A stretch of DNA of 5,935 nucleotides, from NCBI GenBank assembly GCA_028678635.1, contig JAJRDC010000145.1, forward strand, positions 1 through 5,935, given 5' to 3'. The notes beneath the pieces are model-generated. The model had not been told where the DNA came from, did no database searches, and saw only the letters and a program-made list of their open reading frames with translations. Numbering within the stretch: the stretch's first letter is position 1; each line of letters starts with the position of its first letter. The stretch comes from Methanomicrobiales archaeon (GTDB taxonomy: Archaea; Halobacteriota; Methanomicrobia; Methanomicrobiales; JACTUA01). Shown here in pieces: positions 4,389-5,935 of this stretch. The position numbers and the translations under genes are program-made.

Positions 4389-5935
4389 TCACTCATTAGA
4401 AGGCCCCGGGAACAGCCCCTTCCCTGCCAGGTCCCGGTAAGCCCCCTCGGCCGTGATCCTGCCCTTCTCCAGCAGGATCACCCGGTCGGCGTCGGCCAGC
4501 ACCTGCGGGTGGTGCGACACGACGAGAGTGGTCTTGCCCGTCCTCAGGTCCCGGAGGGATGCCCGGACGGTCCGTTCGGTCTCGGCATCCAGAGCTGACG
4601 TGAACTCGTCCAGGATCAGGATCGGTGCATCCCGGAGGAACGCACGGGCGATGGAGATCCGCTGCCGCTGCCCCACCGAGAGGGTCGCCCCCCGCTCGCC
4701 GACCACCGTCCCGTAGCCCTCCGGCAGCGCCAGGATCTCGTCGTGTATCCCGGCCCGGCGAGCAGCCATTTCCACCTCACCGCGGGTGGCGGTGATCCGA
4801 CCGTACCGGATGTTCTCCTCCACCGTCGTGTTCCAGAGGAAGATCTCCTGCGAGACCACCGAAATCTGCGATCGGAGCCAGCGGGGATCCAGGGTCCGGG
4901 TGTCGGTCCCGTCCAGCAGGACGGCGCCGGAATCGGGGAGGTAGAACCGGAGGACCAGGTTCACGAGAGTCGTCTTCCCGGTGCCACTCGGACCTGCGAT
5001 GGCGAGGGCTTCGCCCGGATGCACCGTGAGGCTGATGTGCTCCAGCACCGGCTCCTCCTTCCGGTACGCAAAGGAGACGTCCCGGAATGTGATCTCGCCC
5101 TGGACGCGTTCTGGCCGGGAACCGCCCGTGGCGGCTTCACCCTTCCCGTCCTCGGGCAGGGTGCGGAAGAGCTCCAGCATCCGGCCAAGGGGAACCAGGA
5201 TCCCCTGCAGGTTCAGGGGAGCAAAGAGGAGGGCGGAGAGGGCGCCGGTCATCATAGCCACGTAGGTGGTGAAGGAGACGTAGTCCCCGATGGTGAGATT
5301 GCCAGCGAGGATCTCGTTGGCCCCGATGATCATGATGAGAAACGTGGGGATGGCCCGGACCCCCCGGGAGAGGTAGCCTGCCGTCGAGGAGATGACCATG
5401 CCCCGGATGGAGAGCCGTATCAGGCGGCGGAGCCGGTCCGTGATCCGTTCCATCTCCCGGTCCTCGGTAGCATGGACCTTCACCACCTCGATCCCGGTGA
5501 TCACCTCCTGGATGTCGCCGGAGAGGTGGGAGGAGGACTCCATGGTGGTGTAGGTGAGGGAACGGAGCCTTTTTGTGAAATACCAGTTGATGAGGAGGAG
5601 GACCGGGATCACCGAGATGGCAATGAGGGTCATGGGAACCGAGATCTTGAGCACGATGTTCAAAGAGAAGAAGAGGAAAAAGAAAGTGGTGGAGAGGGAG
5701 GTGAGCTGGGAGATGAGCCCCGAGAGAGCCCCGACATCCCCAAAAAGGCGGGACTCCAGGTATCCCACTTGGGTGTTCTTGAAGTAGGAGACCGGGAACC
5801 GGAGGACGTGGGTGAAGAGGGCGGTCTGGAGCCGGTACGTCAGTTCCTGGTTGAACCGCATGGTGAGGAAAGACTGGACCAGCTCCAGCACGGCGGTGAT
5901 GCCCCCGGCGACAATGAGGAGGAATACGAGGTAGA
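4389..5935 (-). CDS. ABC exporter, fused membrane and ATPase domains (N-terminus missing)
   Basis: The frame stays open to the right edge, so the true start lies outside the window; the GTG at 5889-5891 is internal. The visible protein is about 515 residues. The transmembrane part has hydrophobic segments near 5892-5935, 5640-5710, 5575-5635, 5310-5345 and 5205-5275, in the manner of type-1 half-exporters (MsbA/LagD-like) that work as dimers. The ATPase part has Walker A GPSGTGKT at 4971-4994, a Q-loop VSQE, an LSVGQ signature at 4668-4682 in place of LSGGQ, Walker B ILILDE followed by the D-loop SALD, and the H-loop VVSHH. These exporters move lipids, drugs or peptides. Beside four precursor-like genes, peptide export is the likely role, but a C39 leader-cleaving peptidase domain, if present, would lie beyond the edge. 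It converges on precursor D and so is not in its operon. Confidence 0.92.
   Translation of the reverse strand, partial: YLVFLLIVAGGITAVLELVQSFLTMRFNQELTYRLQTALFTHVLRFPVSYFKNTQVGYLESRLFGDVGALSGLISQLTSLSTTFFFLFFSLNIVLKISVPMTLIAISVIPVLLLINWYFTKRLRSLTYTTMESSSHLSGDIQEVITGIEVVKVHATEDREMERITDRLRRLIRLSIRGMVISSTAGYLSRGVRAIPTFLIMIIGANEILAGNLTIGDYVSFTTYVAMMTGALSALLFAPLNLQGILVPLGRMLELFRTLPEDGKGEAATGGSRPERVQGEITFRDVSFAYRKEEPVLEHISLTVHPGEALAIAGPSGTGKTTLVNLVLRFYLPDSGAVLLDGTDTRTLDPRWLRSQISVVSQEIFLWNTTVEENIRYGRITATRGEVEMAARRAGIHDEILALPEGYGTVVGERGATLSVGQRQRISIARAFLRDAPILILDEFTSALDAETERTVRASLRDLRTGKTTLVVSHHPQVLADADRVILLEKGRITAEGAYRDLAGKGLFPGPSNE

Overview
The window looks like a piece of a high-G+C (roughly 60% by eye) archaeal chromosome, possibly a methanogen. 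The evidence is indirect. Several genes lack Shine-Dalgarno sequences and have AT-rich TATA-like boxes about 31 bases before the start codon. There is an oligo-T terminator without a hairpin. The S26-type peptidase has the Ser/His arrangement of archaeal and ER signal peptidases rather than the bacterial Ser/Lys one. The lineage is an inference.

Layout on the + strand: the last 52 codons of a radical SAM enzyme ending in a SPASM-type cysteine cluster (1-159); a Cys/Gly-rich precursor-like protein A (247-666); a second paralogue B broken by one missing base in a C-run (812-1155); an S24/S26-type peptidase (1293-1970), overlapping by four bases a nucleotidyltransferase-like protein of the PF14907 type (1967-3178); and two more paralogues, C (3285-3716) and D (3881-4309). 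A decayed piece of an ABC-transporter ATPase gene lies between C and D on the - strand. An oligo-T terminator follows D. On the - strand a large ABC exporter (4389 to the right edge, N-terminus missing) converges on the + strand genes.

Taken together this reads as a biosynthetic locus for ribosomally made, post-translationally modified peptides (RiPPs). Four paralogous substrates share a short N-terminal leader with the pattern YxxPP-[LM]-V-x-F and a long core. The three intact copies each have exactly 15 core cysteines, including one Cys-Cys pair and many C-x-[ST]-G units. A SPASM radical SAM enzyme would modify them, a soluble S26-type peptidase could cleave them, a PF14907 protein has an unknown role, and an ABC exporter could secrete them. 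The leader matches the YxxPxLxxxG pattern known from lasso-peptide leaders, yet no lasso cyclase is visible, and cores of about 110-125 residues are far longer than typical RiPP cores. The chemistry and activity are unknown. I know of no described class that fits, but could not search.
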